From Chromera velia (taxonomy: Eukaryota > Sar > Chromeraceae): a DNA stretch of 32,500 nucleotides. The translations under genes and the position numbers were made by a program. Below are positions 1 through 10,470 of this stretch, piece by piece; position 1 is the first letter of the stretch, and every line of letters starts with the position of its first letter. The stretch is taken from the NCBI GenBank assembly GCA_018398765.1, contig JAHBMJ010000934.1, forward strand, positions 1-32,500, in the 5' to 3' direction. Under the pieces are notes generated by a model that saw nothing but the letters and a program-made list of their open reading frames with translations, ran no database searches and was not told the origin of the DNA.

Positions 1-40
1 AGAAACAAACAAACAAACAAACAAAGAGAGAGAGAGAGAG

Positions 41-87
<47 letters not shown>

Positions 88-102
88 AAGAAAGAAAAAA
101 AG

Positions 103-159
<57 letters not shown>

Positions 160-178
160 AAGAAAGAAAGAAAGAAAA
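1..178. repeat. AAAC / GA / GAAA compound microsatellite
   Basis: Short (CAAA) units pass into alternating blocks of (GA)n and (GAAA)n. The strand is almost pure purine for about 175 bases. The array runs off the left edge of the window, so its full length is unknown. Confidence 0.95.
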
Positions 179-2650
179 GCTGCATGTCCATTCAATAAAC
201 TCTCATTCCCGGTATGTATGTATGCGTCGTCAAGGATCAATACCGTCATGCTGACTGAGGCTGACCTTCTCTGCATGACTCTGCGTCGCTCTCGTCCTTC
301 AAGAGAAACTTCTTGAAGTGTTGGGACCCCTCGCATGTGCATTGCCTGGCAGGGTGCAAAGGCAGGAAGGCAGGCAAGCCAAGTTTGTAAAAGAAGTAGA
401 CACTTTTCATTCAAACAAGGCACTGTAAAGGAGAGGAGCACCCCACGACCTGCAACTGTCCCGTGTTTTCAACGAAAAGCGGTTTTCAATTTTGCTTTTT
501 GTTGTTAGTTAGATGCTCCTTCTGTCTTCTGGACGAATTTCCTTCCCGCTATTTTTGCCCTCTTTTTCCTGCAGTTGAAAGACTAAAGAAACCCACTCCC
601 TCTTCGTACAGATTCACACACCTTTTCGAGCTTTCTGTCTGGCAGAAATTTGCATTGGGAACATAAACGCCGGCTCCGTGTGTCTGTCGGCATGCGCGCC
701 TGTCGTTCGCCTCTTCGCACAGCGCTGCATGAGGCAAACAGCAGCACAAGGACAAAAGAACGAAAAGGAAATGCCAACGCACGACCACTTGTGTAAGCGC
801 ATGCAGGAACGCTCCTTCGACACACGCCCACGCAGCCCGTGCACGCGTTGACATTCTTTCTTTGATTCTCCAGAATTGATTCGTAGTCCTCACGCCTGCG
901 CAGGCAACACTTTCGATAACTAGACACCCGATCCGAAGAGACAATTCAGAGAGAAGCAGCTGTGCTGATCTGACTGAAATCTTCTATGGCATGGTTGTAC
1001 TCTGAGAAAAAGGGAAAAGAGAGGAAGGGCAAAAAGATCAAACGAGACGCTTCTGATGAGCTGCCACAAGGCTGTGGATTCGACGAGAAGGGACGTCAAA
1101 GGCGACAATGTGAGCATCCAGCAAAAAATCCAGCGCATAGACAAGGGGAATAGTCACGCAATACAAAATTACTTCGACAAGCGCATACAGCAACGAGGCA
1201 TTTTGAAAGGACCAAGGGGGTACCCGAGGAGGAAGAATTGTTTGCTGTTAAGGGAATTAAATGGATTTGCTAATCTCGATGCGATACCTTGTGCATTGGT
1301 ATACCTTTGAGAGAGAGGGCGCGCACGAGAGAAAGAGAGAGAGACTGACGTTCGAGGCACTTGAATTGAAGTGGATTGGACGCATAGGGCACAGGCTTCT
1401 CTGACCCGGAACACGAGCACCTGCAAATCGCAATCACGCAGGGCGAGAGGGGGGGGGGAAGAGGGAGGGAGAGGAGAAATATGAAGGAGTGACTCATGAA
1501 TGATCGAATGTCGACGTAAGTGTGAGAATCTCTCGTCTTGACGTCGAAGCCTTGCAGCACGAAAAAGACAACTAAGGTAGGAGAATCTCTTCACTTGTTT
1601 CCGCAAGCCTATCAACGTGCCAACGTGACAATGGCTTACACTTACTACCTCCGGCTGATTCCTTTGGACGTCCCTCAGAGTCTCTTTCTGTTTCTGTTTC
1701 TGTTCGTGTCCTGCATTTTGGTGTCTGGAGGATGAGATGCCATTTGGATCTATTTAAACTTGTGTACATTTTTTCATTCATGCTATGCGAAATTGAGGTC
1801 CATTACAACCTGTGCATTTTTGTTTTTGTTTTTGAGAATGCAAAAAAAAGAGCCGGGCGCACTGACTGGCTGACGTTTTCGCTGTGTAGTCATCACGTTT
1901 GCACTCGCCCCCCTCGCACAGTGCCTTCATTTCTTCTGTGCATTCAGCTGCAAAAGAGCACAGACAAGTAAAAGCAGAAGAGCAGAAAGGTGTCAGTAAT
2001 TGCTCCGCAGAAAAGGCAACCTGGAAGTCAGGAAACCAGGAGCGAAAAAGAAATTGATTTTCTTTGAGAAGCTCTAGCGTAAGGGCTGAGGGAAGGCACA
2101 GTCCAGTACCTATAAGAATGGAATAGGCAGAAGGAAGAGCGCAGAACACACCAACCCGCAATTTTGGTGGGTTTGCGTGGAATACGGAAGGAACAGAAGC
2201 TTGAGGGAGAACGACAAGGTTGCGCATCCATATGTCTGTCTGCCTGTTCGCACACACACACACTGACTTATGTCACAGAAGTCCTTGCCTTCATGGGTAT
2301 ACTTCTTTTGATCTCCCGCTTTGCAAGTACACCTGCGTGAAGCCAAGTACAACGGGATGATTCCAAAAGCCTAGGCATTGCACGAAAGTGTAGGCTGAAA
2401 ATAGTGGAGATCTACGAGTACGCAAAACAGCCTTTACCAAGATGACACAAAGCAGAGAAGACCCCTGTCGAGCGACGTCATGTCGACACGCCTGAATCAA
2501 ATATGTGTTTGTACGTATGTGAGTACGTATGCCTCTCTTTTTCTCTCACGCACGCGCTTGTTGCTGAACTCAGAAGTGAAAACTTGCAACAGTAAAAAAG
2601 GGCTCTGCCTGCCGGGTGGCTGTCCTTCACTCTTTTGGTGCTGCATAGTG
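179..2650. other. Gene-poor stretch, no supported gene
   Basis: I see no reading frame here with convincing protein character, no pair of exons joined by good splice signals, and no RNA gene. Several open frames exist on both strands, but they overlap one another and look like chance frames in pyrimidine- or purine-rich DNA. A run of ten G residues with flanking GA-rich sequence lies near 1449-1476. An exon of a gene with large introns could still be hidden here. Confidence 0.5.
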
Positions 2651-2657
2651 CCTTCTC

Positions 2658-2765
2658 CTTTCTTTCTTTCTTTCTTTCTTTCTTTCTGTCTTCCTTTCTT
2701 CCTTCCGTTCTTTCTTTCTTTCTTTCTTTCTGTCTGTCTGTCTGTCTGTCTGCCTCTCTTTCTTT
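2658..2765. repeat. CTTT / CTGT pyrimidine microsatellite
   Basis: Runs of CTTT, CTTC and then CTGT tetranucleotides. They lead directly into the 65-bp tandem repeat that follows, which probably grew out of the same array. Confidence 0.9.
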
Positions 2766-2952
2766 TTGTCTGACTGACTGATTGCCAGTCTGTCAAAAAA
2801 AACTTTCTGTCTGTCTGTCTGTCTTTCTTTTTGTCTGACTGACTGATTGCCAGTCTGTCAAAAAAAACTGTCTATCTGTCTGTCTGTCTTTCTTTTTGTC
2901 TGACTGACTGATTGCCAGTCTGTCAAAAAAAACTGTCTGTCTGTCTGTCTAT
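2766..2952. repeat. 65-bp tandem repeat, nearly three copies
   Basis: The unit starts with GTCTGACTGACTGATTGCCA, passes through an A8 run after CTGTC, and ends in CTGT and CTTT tetramers. Copies start at 2768, 2833 and 2898, which gives an exact 65-bp period. The copies differ by very few substitutions, so the expansion is recent. The last copy decays near 2950. Confidence 0.9.
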
Positions 2953-3588
2953 AGTTGACCGGTTGACTTCTTGATTAAAGGCAAGAAGAAGAGTGCACTT
3001 AAAGACAGATTCTGCACACACGTCGTCCATGTCGATCGGCGCAAAGCAAACCCACGCACATACAGACAGAACGACCGGAAAGTGTGTGCAAGGATTAAAA
3101 CCCTGCGAGCTGATTGGTGACTATTTAGTGACAAGTTCTTGCTGACTCGTATCTCCCCCCCTTCAGAGCTTTGCACTCGTTGCCGCCGTCGGACCCGTCG
3201 GCCTTGCAATTGCGTTTTTGCTCCGTGCTACACACTGCATCCAGCCACAAAAGGGAAAGAGAGTGAAAAGACTCGGCCCTCCAGGAAGCTCTGGCTTCGA
3301 CATGCACAGCATCTAAGAGTTGCCCTACTAAAAAGGCGATTGCAATCCCGTGGGAAATTCGAAGGACTCGAAATAGTGGAGAGCATATAAAATTCGAAGG
3401 AAGAATTGGGCGTAAAAGGCCCCGAATACACCCAGCCCTGACGGTGTTTGGTTTCAGAGATAGACATCCGCAGACTGCCGCACTTACTCTCCCACTGACC
3501 GACAGAATAGCTCACGTACCTCTCTTGCATTTTTTGGGACTCCTTTCATGGAACTCCGGGTTCAAACAATTGCACCTGCAATCAAGAA

Positions 3589-3780
3589 GTCACACACGCA
3601 CATACACATACACTCACACACACACACACACACACACACGCATACACGTACACCTACAGACACGCACACACATGCCCACACACATGCACACACACATGCG
3701 CATACACATGCGCACACACATGTACACACACATGACACACGCACACACACACGCGCGCGCGCGCGCGTACGGATTCGCAC
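3589..3780. repeat. CA-rich microsatellite with (CG)n core
   Basis: Long interrupted (CA)n, ACACATG and ACGCAC motifs end near 3750-3768 in an uninterrupted alternating CG run. The sequence is alternating purine-pyrimidine for most of its length. The long His/Thr-rich open frames across it are artefacts of the repeat. Confidence 0.9.
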
Positions 3781-4085
3781 ACGCACCCAGACATTCAGCT
3801 TTACGCTATCTCACTCAGAACCTCTTTCACCCTTTTAACTCACCGACGCAGCCTGACCCATACTTAGACACGCATGCATGCACGCACAGACATACTCAAA
3901 TTCGCCCCCCGGTTTCTTCAGGCACTGGTTGCCGGTGTCTGTATCATCGTCCTGAGTGCAGCACGGCACCGAAGGAGAAGGTGAGATGAAGGAAGGAGAC
4001 GAAAACAAGAACACGGAGGGGAGATGAGCTGATCAAGTGAAGAGCCAAGAAGAAGGGCAAGCTTCAAGGAACTAACTGCAAACAA

Positions 4086-4210
4086 TCAAGACGCGGGAAG
4101 AGAGAGAGAGAGCGCGCGAGCGAAAAAAAACGAAAGAAAGAAAGAAAGAAAGAAGGAAAGACAAAAAAAAAGCCGAAAGACAAAGCAAAGCTTCCAGGAA
4201 AAAACAGAGA
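4086..4210. repeat. Polypurine tract with GAAA units
   Basis: GA repeats, then A8, then about six GAAA units and an A9 run. Almost every base on this strand is a purine, interrupted only by a short CGCGCGAGCG. No coding signal is seen. Confidence 0.7.
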
Positions 4211-4711
4211 GGGAAACCGAAAGAGCCAGAGAGGGGATGCACGAAAGGAGGAGAACGAAGTCAGCTGCTGCATGAGGAGACGGAGCTAGCTGCGTATGGG
4301 GACAGACAGAAGGAGCCCATGCACCTACCTCCTTGAGACCGCAAGTATCGTCTCCGGCTTCTGCCCCATTGATAGAGCAAGTGCCCTTGTCCACTGCAGG
4401 CAGGCAGCAGGAAGCAGGCAGGAGGAAGGAAGAAGAAGGAAGAGCAGGAAGAAGCCACGACAAATCCATTCAGTTCCACTCCGTTCGATTCAACCATTGT
4501 CCCCGTATGCACAGACTGGCAAGAAAGGAAGAAAGGGTAGAGGGAGGGCACAGGTACACTTCTTTTTCTGTCTCTCCCTGTCCAGGAAAGAATGCTCACA
4601 CACATTCACGCAATCACTCCCTCCCTCGCTCTCTCACACACGCAAAGCAGCTCCTTACTTATAGAGTCAGTCCTTTTTCGCACCGTGTCTGATTCAGTTG
4701 CTTACCGAACC

Positions 4712-4714
4712 TCA

Positions 4715-4766
<52 letters not shown>

Positions 4767-4862
4767 CTCTCTCTCACACACACGCTCTCTCTCTCCCTCT
4801 CTCCCTCTCTCCCTCTCTCTCTCTCTCCCTCCCCCCCCCTCTCTCTCACACACACACACCCT
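4712..4862. repeat. (CT)n (CA)n compound microsatellite
   Basis: Blocks of CT, CA, CT, CCCT and CA dinucleotides with a C8 run near 4832-4840. Several long open frames cross it in multiple frames, which is expected from dinucleotide repeats and is not evidence of coding. Confidence 0.9.
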
Positions 4863-5904
4863 ATCTCACGAACACAAAGCGCCCACCTTCCTCCCAGCAC
4901 TCAGTGGCAGTGCTGCCGCCTCTCGGGACGAATTTTGGCTGCCCACACTCGCACCTGCATGCATGCAGAGCCCGACAAGGAGACTATCAGAGAAGTGCAG
5001 GAAATGCAAGCGGGAGTGTCCTCTTTCTTCCTTCCGTTCTTTCGTTCCTTCTGCGGGAGGGACTTCGGTGCCCCTGGCAGGAAGGTAAACAACAGGCAGG
5101 AGCAAATACGTGGAGCGGCGCAAGACAGAAACACAAACAGACAAGAAAAAAGGAAAGGGGGACACTCTTAGGGCGCACTGCGATACAGTGAAGTGTCTCC
5201 TTTCTTTCTGAATTGAGGGAATCAATCAAATCAATGCGAAAGAAATGAAGTCTGCAGCCAGCCTCAATGCCTCCCTCCGTTGTCTCTGAATGTCCCTCCG
5301 GGCTTCATTGGCTGACTTAACATCGGGATCGCCAACCAGTATCTCCCTATTCCCAGGACCTGCGTCTGTCCGGCATTTGTCGTTCCTCTCTGCAGGTGTT
5401 CATGTAAGGGTGCTCCGGTGTTTTCTTGAGCAGAATGTTGTGAGAGAGGCAAAGGAAGGCGGGAGACCAGAGGCCCTTTTTGTTGTGAGTGACGCCTACA
5501 TGATCGCATGAATGAGGGGAATAGTGCTAATCGAAGCTTGAGAGGAAATGAATCTTCATTTGATGGCTGTATGCCGAGTTATCTTTCTATTTCTCTTCTG
5601 ACAAACGGACCTCTCTCCCTTTCCCTCCTGTCCTTCTGCGCCTCTTCCTCGTTCTCTCTCTCCGACTGCTCTTCCTCCTCCCTCTGTTCCTCCTCTTCGA
5701 AAGCGGTGATACCTCCTCGATGGCTGAAGGAGAGGGACTCCGAGGGGGAAGGGGGGAGGGGGGAGGGGAAGCGCGGATTCCGGAGAGCTCGCAGGTGTCC
5801 GTGCGGACCCACTGGCAGCTGCCTGGTGCAGGACATAACAATGGACACCCAGAGAGGGAAGATAAAGAGGACATCCATGCGGAGGGGGGGGGAATAGAAC
5901 AAGC

Positions 5905-5927
5905 TCTGTCTGTCGGTCTGTCTGTCG

Positions 5928-5975
<48 letters not shown>

Positions 5976-6004
5976 GCCCGTCTGTCTGTCGGTCTGTCTG
6001 TCCA

Positions 6005-6038
<34 letters not shown>

Positions 6039-6070
6039 GGTCTGTCTGTCTGTCTGTCTGTCTTCTGTCT
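5905..6070. repeat. (CTGT)n microsatellite, about 165 bp
   Basis: Nearly perfect CTGT tetranucleotides with scattered CGGT and CCGT variants. It keeps all three frames open on both strands, producing false TDRQ and CLSV repeat proteins. Confidence 0.95.
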
Positions 6071-6205
6071 GTCCAACTGACGAACCTGCGTAAATGAATG
6101 AGTGAGTCAGTGAGTCAGCGGAGGGAGTACGTGAGTGAAAGAGAGATTGATTACGTGAGTGCGTGAGGTTGGGAGGTTGGGAGGGTGGGAGTGTGGGACT
6201 GTGGG

Positions 6206-6206
6206 A

Positions 6207-6266
<60 letters not shown>

Positions 6267-6297
6267 GGGAGGGAGGGAGGGAGGGAGCGAGAGAGAA
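6206..6297. repeat. (GT)n (GA)n microsatellite
   Basis: A (GT) block of about 20 bases is followed by a (GA)n block grading into GAGG units. Upstream, 6094-6200 holds loose GAGT, CAGT and GGGA tetranucleotide repeats. Confidence 0.9.
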
Positions 6298-6595
6298 AGC
6301 CTGTGTCCAGGATTGTGTGTCTGTGTGCACAGGCGTGCTGACAGGCCGGTTGACTTACACATTGACTGACTCTGTCATTGATTGATCTACATGAATGCAT
6401 GGATGCAAACCATCATATATATACCAAGGCACCGAGTGACTGACTTTCTATCTTGCGCAAAACGAACTTGTACAGTGCCTACAAAGTGCCCTGACCTTTT
6501 CTCCAGTCATGGTTTGGAAGGATGAGGAGTATGTTGCCTGTTCCGGTCGGGTGACAGTCTTCTGCCCCTCCTCCTCCCTCTGCCTGTTGTTGGTG

Positions 6596-6814
6596 TCAGA
6601 AGGGGGGGGGGCCGAATAGCCGGAATGCCCTGCTGCCCCTCAGCGCAGATTCCACGTAGGAAACCAGGCGGGAAGCAGACAGCTCGAGAGAGTTTGCCAC
6701 TTTTTCTGGCTCCTCACCGAGCATCTTGTGTGCTCGACTCCCATGTAGACCAGACACACCCAGAGAAGCGCAGAGGAACAGAAGAAGGGTCAGGGCAGTC
6801 CTGTGCCGTCTCAT
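6596..6814 (-). CDS. Possible first exon or small secreted protein with signal peptide
   Basis: An open frame of 72 residues begins MRRHRTALTLLLFLCASLGV. That is a classic signal peptide: basic n-region, leucine-rich hydrophobic core and small residues (VSG) at a plausible cleavage point. The mature part contains a short stretch that could be helical (around LELSASRLVSYVESALRG). A consensus-like donor (CG then GTGAGG) lies inside the frame, with GT at 6717-6716, so this could be a first exon rather than a complete gene. I could not find a convincing downstream exon through the microsatellites between 5500 and 6300. Chance occurrence remains possible and no family is recognised. Confidence 0.28.
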   Translation of the reverse strand: MRRHRTALTLLLFLCASLGVSGLHGSRAHKMLGEEPEKVANSLELSASRLVSYVESALRGSRAFRLFGPPPF

Positions 6815-7219
6815 GATTGCACCCTCCGAGCGCTTTTTCTCCTACGACACAGCTACAGAACCTCTGGACAAATTGCTCGGCCCCGTCGCCTCACACATCA
6901 TAGTACGTGACCGACAAGAAAAAGTCAACAACAGTTGAATTCTCTCTCACTTTGCGACATGGTTACTATCGGTCGCTTGTGTCTTTCAAAAGAGCTCTGT
7001 TCCTGTACACCTGGAGTAAATCTTCGGCGTAGGCCTACCACACAAAACTGTGCTTCAATGGACACCATGTAAGACAATGCAATTGCTTCTTCTATATATT
7101 CAACAGCACGGAATCTATAACGAATATGCATGTACACCCTCTGCGTCAATTTACGTTAAATCCTACCGATACAGACACTCAATGCATGCACTATACCAAG
7201 ACCAACTCAATTTGGCACG

Positions 7220-7542
7220 ATTACGATTGCGATTGCAAATGTGAACAATATTTTTATCAGGCAAACAGTCTTTTGAGACTTGCAACATGTTTTTGATAAT
7301 ATTCGTGAAGTTTGTGCATTCGTACGCGCGACCGATTATGTTTGCCAAAAATATGAAAATTTAAAGCCGGGCGGCCCAAAAAAATTGAGTCCCGATTTTG
7401 AATTTTCATATTTTTTGCAAGCGTAATCGGTCGTGCGAAAATTTGCACAGACTTCACGAATATTATCAAAAACATGTTGCAAGTCTTAAAAGACTGTTTG
7501 CGCGATAAAAATATTTTTCACATTTGCAATCACAATCGTAAT
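7220..7542. mobile_element. Large near-perfect foldback (MITE-like inverted repeat)
   Basis: The sequence from 7220 rightward is the reverse complement of the sequence from 7542 leftward over essentially the whole length, with the centre near 7381. For example, TTGCAACATGTTTTTGATAA on the left (from about 7280) returns as TTATCAAAAACATGTTGCAA near 7462-7481. Arms are about 150 bases each with roughly one mismatch per ten bases, and the loop is tiny. It contains no credible protein. A foldback transposable element is the simplest reading. A transcribed hairpin (small-RNA precursor) is the alternative. I could not identify a clear target-site duplication. Confidence 0.8.
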
Positions 7543-7673
7543 TGGCTGTATATATATATATGAACGACATAAGGCGATGATAAAAGCTTAAATGGCCCAT
7601 CGGATTTTTTTTTTTTCACGATGGTTATATATGCAATTAAGGGCAGCATATATAGGGGGTCCGCGCTGATCGA

Positions 7674-7752
7674 CTGACCTTCGTCGGATCGTGCCAGCTA
7701 GAAAGTGCATGCATGCATGCATGCTCTCGATCGACACGAGATCCGAGGTCAG
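7674..7752. repeat. Imperfect inverted repeat with (GCAT)n self-complementary core
   Basis: CTGACCT, CGGATC and GTG on the left (7674-7693) recur in inverted order on the right (7735-7752), with small gaps. Between them lies a fully self-complementary GCATGCATGCATGCATGC run (about 7707-7724). Further GCATGCAT motifs follow at 7754. It lies about 130 bp right of the large foldback and could belong to the same insertion or to the upstream region of the gene at 8168. Confidence 0.5.
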
Positions 7753-8167
7753 AATGCATGCATGAACTACAGAAGTGAGTCTTGATTGTGCATCAGTAAT
7801 CGAGCCAATGAATGAACTCCCAAAGCTCCAGAGGAGTTGCTGTCAAGATTGTGTTTCAGAGTCTCTCGATCGGTGTGACGCGTGCTGCATGCCCAGACCT
7901 GCATGTGCGTGCACGCACCATCTGACAGTCGAGATCGATCGCAAGTCTGACAGCGTGACTGACGACCCCTGCATCTAGGGATGCAGACAGAACGAAAGCA
8001 CGATTGCACTGACCGGCTCTCAAGTTTCTTCGTATAGATTCTCCCACAGTGCAGCCGAGCTTCCCACTCGCCCAGATTCCAACACAGCTTTTCAGTATCC
8101 GAAGAAGTATATTAATATAAGCGGTCTTTACAGAAAATATATAACTGTCAATTCTTCGAAAGTTCCA

Positions 8168-9139
8168 ATGGACAGCTGGGCCAGACACGAACAATCGGCT
8201 GAGGGGCCGAGCTTACCTCTGCCTGCCCACTCAGGAGATGTCACGCCCTCTTCTCGTTATCCTCTACAAGACACCTTCTACAATTCGCTCGTCTGCTCAC
8301 ATATCGTTGTGACATTTGTGTACGTTTCCCTGTGTATCCTGCTCAAGCTTGTTGCACAGAGGGGCACAAAAAACAATGTGGGTCAAGGGCACATTATCAC
8401 ATGGGTCGCTTGTGTGATGGTGGGGGGCGGGGTGGCACTCCAGACCCGCCACTCGTTCCTCAGCTGCAACCCAAAAGTCCTCAAAGACCATCCACCTATG
8501 GTCGAGCTCCCATTCGCCCAAGCATTCGTCTACGCATTCGGAAGTTGCACAGTTTCAAGCAGCCTCCACCTATACCTGATGGGAGTGAAGGAGAAAACCA
8601 GAAAAGCGAGCAGGGGGGGGCTGAGTTTTTGGTTTCTTTTGATTTGCACAGTCGTGTCTCTGTGCATGACGGCGAACGCGTACTTTTATATGACCAATCA
8701 GCTTCTGGCTCTTCCTGCCTGGAGTTCATATCACTGGGAGGTGTTGTGGGAGATGTGCGTGATTGGATCTGTGTTTCCCGTCTATGACGGAAGCAACCTG
8801 TATGCGCTTTGTATGTGGTTGTACACGGGTTCTTTGAACTTTGTGGAGCATCATGTGATGAACGCAGCCTGGGTGGGCAGCGTGACCATAGCAGCCGTCC
8901 TGCTGTTCACAGTTTTTGACGGTCACTGGTTGTCAATGTGGTTCAATCCCGGCCTCGGAATGTCCGTACGCGCAGCCGTGCAGCTGATTCCCGCATTCGC
9001 TTTCCTCCTCCCCCACTTCCTCTGCATCTTCCGTTACCTGCTGGCGGCCCCTTCCAAGAAGGAAACCTCAGGCAGAGCAGGTGGAGGCATTCTGGTGCCT
9101 CTCCATGGAGAGGCAGATCCAGAAAAGGGGGTGCACTAG
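8168..9139 (+). CDS. Multi-pass membrane protein, unknown family (323 aa, single exon)
   Basis: An uninterrupted 323-residue frame with about seven hydrophobic segments, near residues 41-62, 75-92, 115-138, 152-174, 190-225 (one long or two short helices), 233-257 and 266-294. Short loops are rich in charged or aromatic residues (for example KEKTRK at 141-146 and FVEHHVMN at 225-232). The first 35 residues and last 28 are polar. No cleavable signal peptide is seen; the first helix probably acts as an anchor. The frame is intact and no intron is needed. The ATG at 8168 is the first in frame after an AT-rich leader, so I took it as the start. I considered the DRAM/Frag1, PAQR and ceramidase families, but the conserved residues I would expect are not evident. 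Coding status is fairly sure; function is not assigned. Confidence 0.72.
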   Translation: MDSWARHEQSAEGPSLPLPAHSGDVTPSSRYPLQDTFYNSLVCSHIVVTFVYVSLCILLKLVAQRGTKNNVGQGHIITWVACVMVGGGVALQTRHSFLSCNPKVLKDHPPMVELPFAQAFVYAFGSCTVSSSLHLYLMGVKEKTRKASRGGLSFWFLLICTVVSLCMTANAYFYMTNQLLALPAWSSYHWEVLWEMCVIGSVFPVYDGSNLYALCMWLYTGSLNFVEHHVMNAAWVGSVTIAAVLLFTVFDGHWLSMWFNPGLGMSVRAAVQLIPAFAFLLPHFLCIFRYLLAAPSKKETSGRAGGGILVPLHGEADPEKGVH

Positions 9140-9890
9140 AGAGGGAGAGACGGGTAGATAGACAGACAGACAGAAAAAAGGCAAACAGGCAGGCTGAGAG
9201 AAATGGGAGAGAATCAAAAGTTGCCCCCTGCATCTGACAGAATGTGTATGAATGCGGACGTCGAAAGTTCAAGTCAGCGTTGGGAGGACCTCGGGGAGTC
9301 AATGCGTTCGACGTCAGTTCCTCAGTGAGGGTCGGACAGCCCGGGGCCCCCAGGGTGGCCAGCATTTGGATGTGCATGTAGGTACCTCTGCATTCATTCA
9401 TGATCGGAACCTGCCTCTTTGCCTACCTGCACACGCATGACTCCAGTATGAGGAGTCGACCAGCGCAGGAAGAACGAGGCAGGGTGTTACTCGGAATCAC
9501 TGACAGACTGTTGTTGATGTCTGGAGACTCGATCAGAACCAGATTCAGGGAGCAGCCAAAAGAAAAGCGAACGGGAGAGAGAGGGACGCAGTCTGCGGTG
9601 TTCTACAGAAAGAAGATACGCAGCTAGGTAGACAGGAAATGCCGACTTTCAGACGAACGGATAGATAAAATTCATGCACACAGACGGTAGAATGTGCATA
9701 CACACTCGCCTCGCAAATACAGCTGCACATACTCGGGCACAAACTTTGAATGGGGGTAAGGGACTAAGACGGGCAGGCGAGACAAGAAAAGAAAAGAAAA
9801 AAACGAGACAGGCTCAAGCTCAAAGGATTCAAAACAAAAAGGACCGAAGGCACAAGAGGAGTCTGGAAGGTTTTTTAACTTTTCTAGCTT
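9140..9890. other. Intergenic, no supported gene
   Basis: This probably includes the 3' untranslated region of the gene ending at 9139. Short GACA and GGCA repeats lie at 9157-9200. Overlapping open frames here show no domain, signal peptide or splice structure that I can support. Confidence 0.5.
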
Positions 9891-10470
9891 CTATGTAACC
9901 TGAATGGAATTCAAGACAAATATGAAAATGATTCCCGATTTTAAAAGGTCACACATGGTTAACCACAAAAATCATAATCATACGGTTTTAACTTTTAACT
10001 CGGCCCCCCGGGTATTAATTCAAAAATCCTTTGTATGATCACAGTTAACTTAGAAATAAGGCTTTAGGTCATAACCGGTGATACCATGCGTTATCCCTAT
10101 AATACACCTAGTAATACACAAATTAACAAGTTGAATTCCGACTCGACTGAGTCAATAGTGAAATATAACAACCTGAATGGCAAAATAAACAAAAACTTTG
10201 TTTAAAACATTCTATATGTACTAGATTAAGAAATATTACTTGAGCTATACATTTTGATTTTAAAAAACCACAAATTATATAATACAATATGAAACTATTT
10301 TAAACTATATCGAACTTTAAAGTTAATATGGATAAAAGTTTGTACACACTTCTATATTTACATCATCAACACGATCATGGTTACACTGTCATATTAAATA
10401 CTGTACGTTCAAATTCAGTAAAGCACACATAACAAAAACAATCACTTGAACTTGACTGAGAGAAGCTCAT
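9891..10470. other. AT-rich island
   Basis: Composition changes abruptly to strongly AT-rich between flanks of mixed or GC-rich sequence. There is no long open frame on either strand. A small palindrome GACTCGACTGAGTC lies at about 10141-10154. The content resembles other AT-rich islands in this window (26300-27100 and 29880-30600). It could be old inserted DNA. I see no terminal repeats. Confidence 0.55.

Noticed and set aside
3444-3989. 181-residue plus-strand frame rich in His and Thr
   Set aside because: Produced by the (CA)n array; no independent coding character outside it.
5556-6362. 268-residue minus-strand open frame rich in TDRQ repeats
   Set aside because: It is the (CTGT)n microsatellite read in one frame. 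All frames on both strands are open here and the ends are low-complexity too.
8168-9139. Assignment of the membrane protein to DRAM/Frag1, PAQR or alkaline ceramidase families
   Set aside because: The number of helices is compatible, but the conserved His/Asp/Ser or acidic-Pro motifs of these families are not found in the expected places.
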